A DNA stretch of 64,000 nt from Pomacea canaliculata (Eukaryota; Mollusca; Gastropoda; Architaenioglossa; Ampullariidae), in assembly GCF_003073045.1 (NCBI RefSeq), contig NC_037592.1, positions 3,011,371 to 3,075,370 of the forward strand, written 5' to 3'. This document shows, piece after piece, positions 45,301 through 57,000 of this stretch. The translations under genes were made by a program, and so were the position numbers. Positions within the stretch are counted from its first letter, which is position 1. Each line of letters begins with the position of its first letter. The notes under the pieces are model-generated. The model had not been told where the DNA came from, searched no databases, and saw only the letters and a list, made by a program, of their open reading frames with translations.

Positions 45301-48300
45301 CCACCGATGTTTGCTGTGCGAAGTTTTACGCTTTTCACGGATGGTGACGGGAGAACAGGGGACCAGCCCTCTCCATGTTTGTCAGCTACATCTGACCTGA
45401 CGAAGAGAAAGGAGGGACCGCTGGCAGTGTGTGTTCTTCATCGACCACCTGGATGTCCACCACCGAGCTTGTCTCATGTTCTGTAACCAGACCCCGGAGT
45501 CCTGCAGCAGCCTAAGTCCCCGCCATCAGCTCTCGTTATAGCGAAACATTTGCCTTCAGTTGGAAGTAGTTTCTACTCACTCACTGTCCAACAGAACAAC
45601 AGTCTGAGGAGAGACAGATGACAGAAAAAAAGCAAATGAAGAAGCAAGCTGTGCTTAAAGGATAGACACTGAAGTTCTGAAGCTCGTGGGGATTCCGAGC
45701 GTGGGTCGTTTAACCGGTGTAGCATGGATTTGGGGATTGTGAATTGGGAGAAGACTGGTGTGATGGAAGATTAGTTGACAGACAGATTCAATGTGTCATC
45801 TGCAAGCATCTATGAGGCAATAGTTGTCAAAAAACCATCTCTGAGTGGGAAATAATAATGATGCAATTGCAAAACTGGTTGAGCTTCCTTCTGCATCTCT
45901 TGCTTCCAGACTGGTTATATGAGAACTAGATCTTTGAACACAAAAACAAAGCCAGAATTCTGATTTCATCCTGCTTTGTCCTGCTTTTATCCTCCCTTCC
46001 ACGCAGACTGCAGACTTTCCTGGCTTCTGGCAGAGTTCAAACGATGGACCACCTTAACTAGGATTCTTTCCGCCCTCCTCTCAGGTCTTTAGAGAAATTT
46101 AGTGAAGTTATTTTTGTTAACATCCGGTCCACTCCGTTGTTTCTGTTCTGATCATGGTGAGTACATAACAATAACAAAGGTTTTACTGAAATGCAGCCTT
46201 GCCTCGCCTCCATTTGATGGTCTTTGTCTTACAGAGAGACAGACAAATATCAATGCCGGCAACAATAGTCACAACACGAGGATGTTTCGCTTTCACAACT
46301 CGACAGAAATGGTTGTAAAACGACAAACACCAGCCAAACAGATTTAACAAACTATAAAACTGAAGCTGTTTGGGAAAAATGTCGCGTTTCGCGTTTCTTG
46401 TGTGACCGAAGCTTAAGCGAGTTCGTGACCCCTGACCTCCGACCTTTGAAGCCCGCAGAGAATGTTGACGTCACCGCGGAAAGCAGTTACGACTAAAGCA
46501 TTAATCTGTCCAAGCTTCTAACGGTGCTTCTGTAGCCGACACCTTAACTCGCTTGTCGTGTACAGCGGCTCCAATGGCTGCCACGGAAGTGACGTGCGAT
46601 CAGCCAAATGGAGCCTGACGCCCGGCAACATCAGCTCTCGCGCAACTCGGGATCCTGGCGTCTCGCGGGGCGTCAGCAACCATCCACACGGAGAGTGGAA
46701 ACAGGAATCAGGAGGGTTTAACGCTTTGGTGAGGAAGCGGCCATGATTTACGATTGTCTCGCGTATTAGCCGTGTAAACTGTGCGATGAAACTTGAGGAA
46801 GAGTACAGCCAGGCACCCGTACCCGCCACAGGTGGTCCTCACGCTCGCATGAACATGAACATGAACATGAACATGAACATGAACACATGCACACATACAC
46901 ACATACATACACACCACACACACACTCGCACATACACACACATACACATCTTACCCTCGCAGAGAGAAGACTGCCGATGAAGTGCTGGTCAGGTCGGCCC
47001 AGGGACTGGAGAGCAGACGAGAGCGGTCAAACCAGTTGTCCCGCGTGCTTCCGGTCCCATTGAAGACCAGCTTCACCACCTCGGCGCCATTAGTGTACAG
47101 AGACAAACGAACCTGTCAAAATGTCAATCGTAAACAAGTGAAAACAATCGTTAGAGAAGTATAAAGTGAGACTCACATCGTTACAATGTCCGATGACAAT
47201 GGAACCCTAAATGTGACGTCATTACAACGGAACACTTTCCGGTCAAACGGTCATCCAACTGTCACATCATTACAAAATAATGATCGCTTAGTCATACTCA
47301 ATTCATTATCCATTGAAAAATAACATCCCATTGCAAAATAATCCCCATCTATTGCATTATTTCAAATTTGACAAAGTGTCTGAGTCAGAAATAAATTAAA
47401 CATTACATCATTACAAAATAAAGGAATCTGTATAAAGCTGTGATGTATATTGTCTAGTTGTTGTGATCCTATATTTCTCTCTTTCTCTCTCATCACATCA
47501 GTGACTAATTTGCCAAATGAGGGTTAAATCAGTAGTCCAATGGTCTCAAGCCCGAGGTCGAACTGACTATGGGTTGCGATCGAATGGTCGACTTGGCGAA
47601 TGGCCGATTACTCCTCCCCCCCCCCCCCACCCTTCATCAACTGCTTTGTTGTTGTTGTGTTTCTCTGGACGGGCTTCCGTCCTCATGGTCCGCCTTGCGT
47701 GCACGCAACGATCTCCTCCGTGATAACGACGGTTAGCGCTATGACCTTTGCTGAAAGGTTGACAGACAGCAGGTTCAGAGGTCAAGGTAAGAAACATGTG
47801 ATGTAGGGGTGATAGATTATGTAGACATGAATCATGACACGAAAGGGATCCGTACATGATGAAAGTGGAACGTGATATGGACGTGATACAGGCGTGATAC
47901 GGAATGAGTAATCACGTGATGCGGAAAGACATCGACAGGTTGCTATCCTTTGTCTTGTGACGACACCAACAGCTTATTGAGACCGATGCTGATGATCATG
48001 GGTACATGAGGTTCAAAGTCGACCACAAGACACAAAGACACGAAAAAAAAAACCCTCCGAAGAGTGGTTTCTCGTCCCCCTGAACTTTGCCTGATCAATG
48101 ATGCTGGAGGGCCACGTGTCCAGCCAGCTGGTGCGGTAGAAGGATTGGCAGTTGCCCTTGTTGCTGTAGAAACAGTCAAGGGGCACGTCCTCCAGGTGGT
48201 CGTTGCTGTTGACCGAGGTGTTCCACGCCGCCATCATGTTGTCCTCCTGGGTGTTGTCGATGTTGGCATCGCTTTGGGCTCGAAACACCAGAATCCAGTC

Positions 48301-49850
48301 TCCGTCAGTCACTGAAAGAGTGTATCAAAGGGAGTCAGGTGATGGAACGAGCAAAACATCAAATGAATGAAAGACGGAAATAAAGAACAAAGTAAGGGAT
48401 CTGGTCAACAATACTAAAGCTCAGTCCTCGGCTGTGGGCAGAGTTAGGGTTAGGGTTAGCAGAGACAACCTGGAGATGATATTTTGCTGTGAAGACAAGT
48501 CGGACCAGTCCAGTGAAAGCAACCCATGCAGAGTTTTCATGCTCTGGGTTCGAGTCCGAACACGACTTTGGCGGTTTGATGTCGACAGTTACAAGAAAGC
48601 GAAATGGCGAGTTGCTTGCTGCTCAGACAGAATAAACATCAAGAACATCAACATCGCCACAAAACCAACAAAGACGACAACAGCAACAGCAGTTCGAAGC
48701 TAAATCGACAAAACCTCAGTTTAGCTTCTGAGTCGCGGCTCACAACACACGGCGTCCGACAGCAGCAGGTCTGGAGTGCGATTCACGTCGGCACGATAAG
48801 TGTCAGGACACAGACTGTAGAGCCTGCCTCCTTCTCACGCGCATGTGTGTGTGTGTGTGTGAGTGTGTGTGTCTTGGCTTCTCAAGTGGATGCTGTTTGT
48901 CTTTACCTGCCTGAGATTTGTATGTCGATAATACTTCTTTGTGACAAACTTCACTTTACTTTTTATGAGTATTTTGATAACATCTTGTGAGTTATTGTAG
49001 CTTGTTATTGCTTACACAGGTTCCTGTGACTTCTCGGAGTGTTAGCAACAGGGTGGAAGTCAACTAGCGATTGAGGACCCTTGGGGAACTCCAGGACAAG
49101 CCTTTTATTTCCAAGGTATCAAGACCCCGCGGATGTTGTTTTACCCCGGGTACCATAGTCAGAAAGCTGTGGCAAGGTGGACAGGATAAGGAAACATGAA
49201 ATACTGTACTGTCCATTAGGTACGGACCCTTGTGTTCTTGATATTTTCTCGGGGAAACGACTGATCCTTCCTTCATAACTACCCCAGGCTGACTGATGCT
49301 GTGAAGACTGACAGAGGCGCAGGGTTGGGGGATGAGGCTCGAGGACCATCCTGCTTGTCATCCATAGAAACTCTTCTGACACTAAGACCTCTCTCAGTCT
49401 TGTGCAAAGTTCACTGACATTGAAGGAGTCGAGGTACCTTTCAGGATTCTATAAAATATTTTGGTGTGTATCTTAATCAAGGTCTTTCCATGCGAGAACA
49501 TTATAGTTCCATTCACCGAGCAATTTTCCTGTAACTCCACAAGACTGCGAGCATTCAGTCCTCTCTGTGCTACACTTGTCCCTGCACTTCTCCAGTTTTG
49601 TTCTGCAGGGTTTGTTTGTTGACCAGATACTCCCATTCCAGCTGAGATGCATCATCGTTGTCACCATTGAAGCCGAGGCTCAAGATGCTCTTGTTCTTTG
49701 ATGCTTTTTGTGGATGCTCATCTTCTTGGTCCTCTTTCAGCCAATGCAGGTAAGTTTTGAAGTCGGACTTGGATGCTTGAAGAGTTGTCCAGTCACACGA
49801 GGTATTTCTAGAACAGGTCAGTTCTGAGGTCCGACCTAACACAGTCACAG

Positions 49851-49890
<40 letters not shown>

Positions 49891-52093
49891 AAAATTCCAA
49901 ATGTTGGGACCCGAGGTCAGTACGAGCACATCAAAGGTCGTCTCGTGTGACATGGCGAAGCTCAAGGGTCAAGACGATGGACACAACAGACTGACTGTGG
50001 CAATCTATTTCAATAAACATTAAATACTTTGTCTCAGTCTGTATGTGTAGAACATTAAATACTACCTCAAATATACAGAAAGCCGCGGCCGATCAGCAAA
50101 TATAATAGAAACTTGAGAAAAATGTTTTCTTTGTGTGGTGAAAGGATGTCAGGTCGTGTAGGATGAGGTTTGCAACGGGCAGAAAGAAATGTCAAAGGAA
50201 GCAGGTGAAAGCAGGCAGAGGGGGAGAGGGAGGGACCGACAAAGTTCTGCGGCTAAGTTAAGAGGATCGAAACCCATTACCAGTTCAATCGTGTCACTCA
50301 TTCCGCCGTGGCTGCCAGTCTCCCTGACCCTTTGTATCAAACTTACAAAAGCCTTTGTCCTAATCCCACAATACTCTGTAACAAAACGAATGGCGTCGAG
50401 GCGATGGAACCCGACTTCCGGTCAAAGTAATGAGTGACTGGCCAGTCCCTGCGCTGTTGGTACTGGGTTCGTATACACACAGCGCCATCTTCAGGGTCAT
50501 TGAGGTACTCAATAATTTCCTTAGTGAGCTGTTCACACACGGCCCCGAGGAAAGCAGCTTTCATTGCGGTTTGGTCAAAAGGTTTTATGGATTTCTGTAT
50601 TTTTTTAAGCGCTGAGACATCTGATTCCTGTGCCTTCCTTCCTGCAGCTAGCAATCCAGTCCTCGATAAAGCTCGTTTGTTGAAGAGGTGAGAAAGAAAA
50701 GCAGCATGATGAAAGAGTAAAATTTACATTGTGGGGAACAAACGCCTTGCTGTTATATTGTAGTGTTGTTCTGCCAGTGATTCATGCTCAGTTCCCGCAA
50801 AGCAAAGGAAGCTTACAAAGGTCTGCTTTATCCTGACTGACTGGATCATGTTCTTTGGATTTTTTTAGTTTAAGAAACCAGAGCAGCGCTGACGGGAAGT
50901 GTTTCATAACGATTTTTGATACTTTTTATTTATTACCCTTTTTTTTCCCAAGAAAATGAGAACTGACTTGGAAGCATAATTTTTCAGACCGTGCTGTCCT
51001 CCTTTTTGTTGGCAGTGCGGTCGTCTGCCTGGTCGGTCCCCAGGAACCTCTGCTCGCCACCGTCAAGCGGCCAAAAGTGGTTTGGTTGGGGCTCGGCATG
51101 ACACTATAGAGTCCTACATGACACTATACAGTTATACATGACACCATACAGTCCTACATGACACTATACCCAGGGCAGTCCTCAGGGATGTGTGGAAGGA
51201 GGACGCCAACAGGGCAAAGAAAGGACCATGGGTGGTTGACCAGCTTCATGGAGTCTACAGCTCGCCAGGTGGGAGACCTACAGGATCGGTCCCACTGGCC
51301 TTTGTCTCACCATGCCACAACTATTCGCAGAGAGAGAGAGTGGTTCTCCTCAAATCCTTGTTAAGTTTTTATATTCCTTTTTTCTGTTCATCCAGAACAC
51401 AACTTTCAAAGTACGACAACAGAAAAATGTAAATGGGATTTCAACAGAAGAGTCTTGGAAAATTTTCTCTTTAAACTTGAGGGACGCAATATGAATATAA
51501 TTATTTTTTCGAGCTCTCCTGCTTCCAGTCTTCCGTGGATTGATTCCGACATTTTAGCGATAGAGAACTTTCCCCTTCCCATACAGTGAGAAAAAAATAT
51601 AAAAATGTTCAGTTTTGTCCGTCTGTCTGCCTCTCTGTGTGTATGCAAATATAAATACATGTGTGGTAGTTCAAAAGTAAATGTATTATGAATGACTACA
51701 ACTGTAGATTACAATAAAATTAAGTATTTATCTACAATTAGTCTCAGTAAGAAAGTACACAAAGTTCTGACCGTCGGTGTCCAAGGGGCTGTAGTTCTCC
51801 CAGTCACCGTCGGTCTGCACATGCGCACCAAACTGAAAGAAACTGGCGGCGCTGCACTCGCACTGGCCGTCCAGGACCCGGATGTTGACGCTACTGCACG
51901 AGGGGTCTGACGTGCAGGCCACGACGCAAGAGGATCGTCCCCCTGGGCAGTGGCCATCTTGGCAAGGGAGATAACTCTGGGCGCTTGGCAGGCGCATCGC
52001 ACGGCGCCTCTGGTACAGCGTGCTGCGCATGACTGATGACGTCACAAGGGTGACATGCATGAGTGAGAACATCAACGGCCGCGACAACAGCAT
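42397..52093 (-). CDS. Secreted protein: Cys-rich N-terminus plus W-rich extracellular domain
   Basis: Five exons on the minus strand: 51772-52093, 48091-48311, 46955-47112, 44308-44513 and 42397-42443, 317 residues, with every phase agreeing. Exon 1 encodes a probable signal peptide (MLLSRPLMFSLMHVTLVTSS) and a Cys-rich stretch (SCVVACTSDPSCSSVNI, GQCECSAASFF) that resembles a PAN/Apple module. The rest is one domain: TDGDWILVFRAQS, AAWNTS, FYRTSWLDTWPSSIIDQVRL, SLYTNGAEVVKLVFNGTGS, NWFDRSRLLSSPWADL, FSLRG, NTCSYPGWLMVLSKASNWCP, and the end AEVLAIFIKLL. I remember the same motif order from uncharacterised lophotrochozoan extracellular proteins but know no name or function. Intron 2 has a GC donor (CAG|GCAAAG after 48091). 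Intron 1 is 3.5 kb, intron 3 is 2.4 kb and intron 4 is 1.9 kb, and repeats sit in them. Confidence 0.78.
43990..44140. repeat. GTATTTAAAGCACTACCC tandem repeat, about 6 copies
   Basis: An 18-base core recurs with variable C-rich spacers of about 8-14 bases. It lies in the last intron of the secreted W-rich-domain gene. Confidence 0.8.
46849..46884. repeat. (ACATGA)n hexamer microsatellite
   Basis: Six ACATGA/AACATG units, followed by CA-rich sequence up to about 46945. Confidence 0.85.
48443..48459 (+). repeat. Short interstitial telomere-like repeat
   Basis: GTTAGGGTTAGGGTTAG, nearly three TTAGGG units, in intron 1 of the secreted W-rich-domain gene. Confidence 0.6.
49485..49848 (-). other. 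Unassigned reading frames within intron 1
   Basis: Two overlapping minus-strand frames look somewhat coding-like: one with LTCSRNTSCDWTTLQASKSD and one with KLEKCRDKCSTERTECSQSC. The flanking exon phases already splice directly from 51772 to 48311, so they are not needed by the host gene. They could be a relic or chance. I do not recognise a family. Confidence 0.2.
49854..49890 (+). repeat. A30 followed by G7
   Basis: A pure A-tract of 30 bases joined to 7 G. A poly(A) tail of an old retro-insertion is possible, but no element body was recognised next to it. Confidence 0.7.
50343..50720 (-). other. Unassigned long frame within intron 1
   Basis: A minus-strand frame of about 120 codons without stop reads KKIQKSIKPFDQTAMKAAFL, GAVCEQLTKEIIEYLNDPED, GAVCIRTQYQQRRDWPVTHY. 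Composition is like a real soluble protein (acidic and basic residues mixed, few low-complexity runs). It has no ATG at the start of this stretch and no recognised family. It could be a fragment of a mobile element protein or an alternative exon. Confidence 0.3.
51040..51364 (+). mobile_element. LINE ORF2 C-terminal tail relic
   Basis: Pieces in shifting frames resemble the end of RTE/CR1-like ORFs: TVKRPKVVWLGLGMTL (compare the usual RxLxWFGHVxRxD), a GRRTPTGQRKD basic stretch, WLTSFMESTARQVGDLQDRS and LSHHATTIRREREW before the stop. A short tandem repeat (51100-51175) of about 20 bp, GACACTATACAGTCCTACAT, interrupts it. Confidence 0.45.
51100..51175. repeat. About 20-bp tandem repeat, 4 copies
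   Basis: CATGACAC(T/C)ATA(C/G)AGT(C/T)(C/A)TA-type units inside the LINE tail relic. Confidence 0.75.
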
Positions 52094-52178
52094 GCTTGTT
52101 TGTCCTCTCCCTGAACACAAGAAACAAAAGTCAAAAGTTCTTGTCTTTTCATGAAGATCCACCAAGCAGCTTACAGGG

Positions 52179-52182
52179 AAAA

Positions 52183-52221
<39 letters not shown>

Positions 52222-52222
52222 A
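52179..52222. repeat. (AAAT)n microsatellite
   Basis: About 10-11 perfect AAAT units just upstream of the first coding exon of the secreted W-rich-domain gene. Confidence 0.9.
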
Positions 52223-53430
52223 TATGTGGTAAACAGAGATCAATCTGGAGGAGGGCAAACCAAATTATTTTCGTTCAGAAGGTTTTGAAATCTGTTCAAA
52301 TGTACTTATGTCTAATTTCAGACTGGAGTGGTGTCCCCACACTGACAGGGTTGAGGGGTCAACTCTCAACATTTTGGGTTTTTTTTCCTTGGATTTGTTG
52401 TGTTTGTTGTAACCAGCTGCACTTTTTTCTGAAGTCATCAGCATGGTCATTGACTGTTTACTTACCTGTGGCTCTATATTTATTTCTCTGCTAATATCAA
52501 CTCTCTCATCGCCGTTTATCATCTATGACGAACACCATGACAGTTTCTTCATGTTTACAAGTCGTCCCTGGGAGAGACTCCACTTCAGTGCCAGTCACGT
52601 GTTTCAACATCTTTCTGCCATTTCTGCTTTGTGTTCATATGGATATTCCCCTGACGATTTTATCTACGTGTTTGTTTATTGATGTGTTCTGCTTCAGTGA
52701 CTGCCGATCTGTCTCACTGACATGGATGTCATCGGCAGAAGGACGACCTGACATCGCCTGACATCTGACTAGACAGAGCCACAGTGTTGTCTGTCTTGTG
52801 TTTCTGTCTTTGCAATGAGCGGAGACTGGCTTTGACTGGGATGCCGGCTATGAAGCTAGCATGATTATTACAGTTGAAAACTTCCCCAAACACTAGAGAA
52901 TATTTCATTAGAAATTAATGAGTTCTTGCCAATACTGTTGTGAGAAAGTGTTTGTATTGACTTGTCAAATCCTTCGTAGTCTATTGTATTGTGTATGCAC
53001 GCGCATGTGTGTGTGTCCACTAGCCCCTCTTATGCCAAGTACTTTCAATAAGCTGGATTGTAACGAAGGTAAATCCAGGTTGCCAATGAAATCACAGAAA
53101 ATTCAAAGACGAACAAACAAGCAAACACACACACAGATATCTCGCAATACCAAGATAAGATTGTGGGGAGGGATGGCAACTAAACATTTTAAAGGATGAC
53201 AGGGGACAAAAGTGTTGACAGTCCATGACCACACTCACGAAGCCACCATCAGAGGTTACCCGAGGGTTAAACGAGAAAATCAAGAACAACTTCTGGTCTC
53301 CGCAGTTACAATGAAGACTCAAAAACCTGCCGACAGTTATTTGAACTCTAATTACCCTCCATCGTTCTTTCCACTGACACCTATTACCTCAGTTGTTTGA
53401 CATTCTGTTCATCTGTTCACACTTGCTCAA

Positions 53431-53790
53431 TCATTTCCTACCTGTGCAAGTAGTGTGCGGAGATCTCTGACGAAGAAAATTCCAGATGTGCTCTTGATTG
53501 AACTTCTGAAAAATTGTCTCACAGGGTGGCTTTGTCTCACGGGGTGGCAACACGAATAACTGCAGGGTGTGTAGAGTGTGTAGACTTGACTCAGTCTTCT
53601 CTCTAACACATCCAGCCAGCAGGTGACAACGGAGGACAGGTGCCCCAGACACCACCTCCCGTCTCTCAAACCGCCGGACAAATGTGTATTTGACAAAAAG
53701 GCAATAAAGAGGCTGCAAGTGCTCGGGTAGGTGACAACTGAATGCTGCACTCAGCTGCCAGTACCGGAGGAAGTGGGAAAGTGACGTCAC
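53431..53790 (-). other. Unassigned minus-strand ORF
   Basis: A 119-codon ATG-initiated frame (start MTSLSHFLRYWQLSAAFSCH, with spaced Cys residues and a Cys near the end, THTTCTGRK-like) is followed by a donor-like CACAG|GTAGGA. I considered an extra PAN-like exon but the Cys spacing does not fit well. Low confidence as a gene. Confidence 0.15.
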
Positions 53791-53990
53791 ATTGCTCCTC
53801 CCACCTGTAATGCATCAACTTCACACCACGTGCTGCTGGTGCCAGTACCACGTGACGCTGTGGCGACAGCCTGTATCACGTGACACTGTGTTCACAGCCC
53901 GTGTCGCAGCCAACGACTGGTCTATGGTCCCACGCAGCCTCCCGTTCATGACTTTCCTTTCCTCACCGGACTGGGAAGCTTGCTGATAGA

Positions 53991-54027
53991 GGTTATCTAT
54001 TATCTATTGTCTATTATCTATTATCTA
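53991..54027. repeat. ATCTATT microsatellite
   Basis: TTATCTA/TTGTCTA units, about five. Confidence 0.7.
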
Positions 54028-57000
54028 GCGCGGCAGGTGTTGTAGAGTTGTGAAGTGATGAAAATGTTTCCAGGAATGATGCAATGATGAAATGAATGAC
54101 CGCTGGGCAGATACAATGGATGGGCATAGGAGTGATGAGACCGGGTGGATAACCAGTGAACAGATCGCAAGGATGGATAAGATAGGATGGCAGATGAATA
54201 GACAATCATTGACCAGAATAAACAGGATTGAGTCGTTAATTGATTTCATGTTCAAGAAACTATTAAAGTAAAAATATAATCACTATATACATAAAAATAT
54301 AAACATGTTGCTGACACACTAATTGACAATGAAGATATCAGCTCCCCTCAGGGCAGGTTTGTATTTCTCTTTCTGTCTGTTTGTTGTCTTCCTAGAGGGA
54401 TGGAGCGGAAACAGGAGACAATTTCCTATCATTGCAGCAGTTTCGTCTCCTGTTTCATCCCCATTGATGTTGTCTAACCTTTCAATTAGTCTATCTGTGC
54501 AGGCGCCATAAACAGGTCTGCAGCCCATAATTGTTATCTTGGATCCTCAACTCCGCCCCACAAAAAACAAAAACAAAAAACAAAACAGAAAACCACTTCT
54601 TTGATGTTCTGTCCTAATAGTCGAGGACGATGTGGAAGCGTGTAGATGATCAAGTGCGTGTGTCGGTGTGTGTGTGTGTGTTCTGTGGGATACAAGGACT
54701 GTAGTCAGTGTTCAAGCCTTTGCCTGTCTACTGTCTACTAGTGAACTATTCAGTGTTACCTATCATTGTCATTTACCATTATACTAGCCAACTATGTAGC
54801 ATTACCTCTCGCCTGCCATACTTGCTAAAACTTTTAGCCTCCAATATTAACAGCTATCTAAATACAGTATTGTCCATCCCTTAGACTGGATCGGCACACC
54901 CGCAATTCGTGATGACACTAAAGAAGGGTTCGGTGAATGTGCAGATGAAACTTGTGGGTTCGGTACCTCAGACAAGGTTAAGAACAACTGGGTTAGTGTT
55001 ACTTGTCACTCACCTTGCTACCTGTCTCTACTGATTACCCACGCTACGACTATCCCACCATAGTGTTACCTACTGTATGCCACACAAGAACTGTGTTGAC
55101 CGGACTGTCAGTACATCCGGGTGGAAGGCAAAAGATCAACTTAATAACGAAATTTTATCCCCGGCCATTTGCAGCAAGAAAACAACAACAACAACAACAG
55201 CAAAAACCTATTTGTGGGTCGAAAATTGTCTTTCGCCTTGGTCACAAGAAATCCAAAGGAAGACAGAACGCAACAGACTGGAACTTTTTTTTTGAAAGTC
55301 TGAAAGCCGCGGTGGATGGCTGACTTGACATTTCCGCCAGACACCAGGTAACAAAGGACAGCCATGAGGGGGCAGTTAACGTGTCCCTAACGAAACCCCC
55401 GTGACAACCAACTTGAAAAGCGCTCGGCTTAATTTGGCGAGAGAAAGCACCAGGGCAGCACAACAAGGCGGTCCCCCCCGCCGGTGGTCACGTGACGCCA
55501 GCCGCTAAGTGCCGCCATTTGTCGCAGTCATCTCGCCAGGAGCCACAACAAAGGCGGCGACAGCGGCACGACATCAGCGCCCGCCACAACCAGCAGCGCC
55601 AGGGTCAGCGACAGGTGATGTGGCAGGACAGGTAGATACACATGTGCAGCTGTTCTACGGGATGTAGAAGACACTGTACACTCAGTCTTGTGGACTTTCA
55701 GAGTTACAGAAGCCCGAATTACATATAGAGACGGACGATTCTCCCAAACTTTATAGAAAAGGTGAATGAATAAATATCTCCATGGAATGGAGGTATAAAG
55801 ATGGATGACACAATATGAAGGGATTTTTTTGTAGTTCCATGTGCACTTTGTCTTTACACCCATCAAAAGACAAAGGTCCAATTTGTCATTCGTGATGTGA
55901 TGCCGACAGCAGTATCTCACACATACAGGATGTGTAAAAACCAGTTTACTGAGAGAATTCTTAATGTCGCCATTCTCGCTGTCTTTCATTCATCTTGTAG
56001 CACTGAGGCAAAATGTCCTCCGGGGTGCATTTACAATTCTCAACTTGCACAATCACTGGACATCCTCCCCCGGGTGAGTTGTCAGGTGTCGGCCAGCAGT
56101 CTGTGAAGGGCGATGCCAGACATCAGAAACCAAGTGTTTCAAAAACATCAACAGTCTGATAAAATCGTTTGAAACATTGATGTGAGCTCGTTGTTCCTCC
56201 AAACAGACAATGAGCAACGGCTTTGATGTTATCTGCACAGTCGTGGGTACCCTGGGTGTATGAAGTATACAATGATATACATGTGTGTGAGAGTATGTAT
56301 GTGTGTGTTTGTGTATGTGAGTGTGTATGTGAGTATGAATGTGTATATTTGTGTGCGTGTTTAATGTGCTGAGTGTGTGCGTGTGTGTGTGCGTGTTTTC
56401 TCCGAAACGGAGAAGTTTTAAATAAACTTGTAAATGGAGATTTTTAACTCATAAAATCTTCATTTTATTAACGGCTGCAGCTTTGCTGACCACTTCACAT
56501 TTAAAAGATATCCAATGCGTGTTTGTTTTCCAACAATAAACGACTGCATTAGGCGCTGAGAGCATCTCTTTGTGTTCGCGAGGAAGGAGGGGGATGTTTG
56601 TTTGAAAATGTTTTTTATTGCCACCGGGTGGTGGATCCCAACTGATCACCAGACGACTGCTTCCCTTTCACTCCCTCCATTAACTCCTGCTTTCCCCACC
56701 ATGCTCTTCTGTACCAAACATTGCTTTGCTACGAAAAATATTTCTTTGCAATATTGAGCAGGTAGACATGAAACACGAAATACATGTTTGTCTACATGTT
56801 TGTCTACACAAACCACTCAATCTATTATGGATTTAATGCTTTTGTCCTAGTCACCCAGTCACTCAAGATCTGAAAAGCTGTTTGCAAAAGTTCCAGACAA
56901 TGATAGAAAATAATAGAGTTCTCAGCCATGGACACACAGATTTACGAACGAGTGTAAAAAAAACAGTTGTGTAGCATTGTGGGTAACTGGTCAGACCTGA

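Noticed and set aside
46518-46829. GC-rich frames on both strands
   Set aside because: They lie in intron 3 of the secreted W-rich-domain gene; exon phases join directly around them and no family is recognised.
55003-55323. 106-codon plus-strand ORF with a Gln run
   Set aside because: It contains a CAA/CAG microsatellite, has no conserved motif and no splice context.
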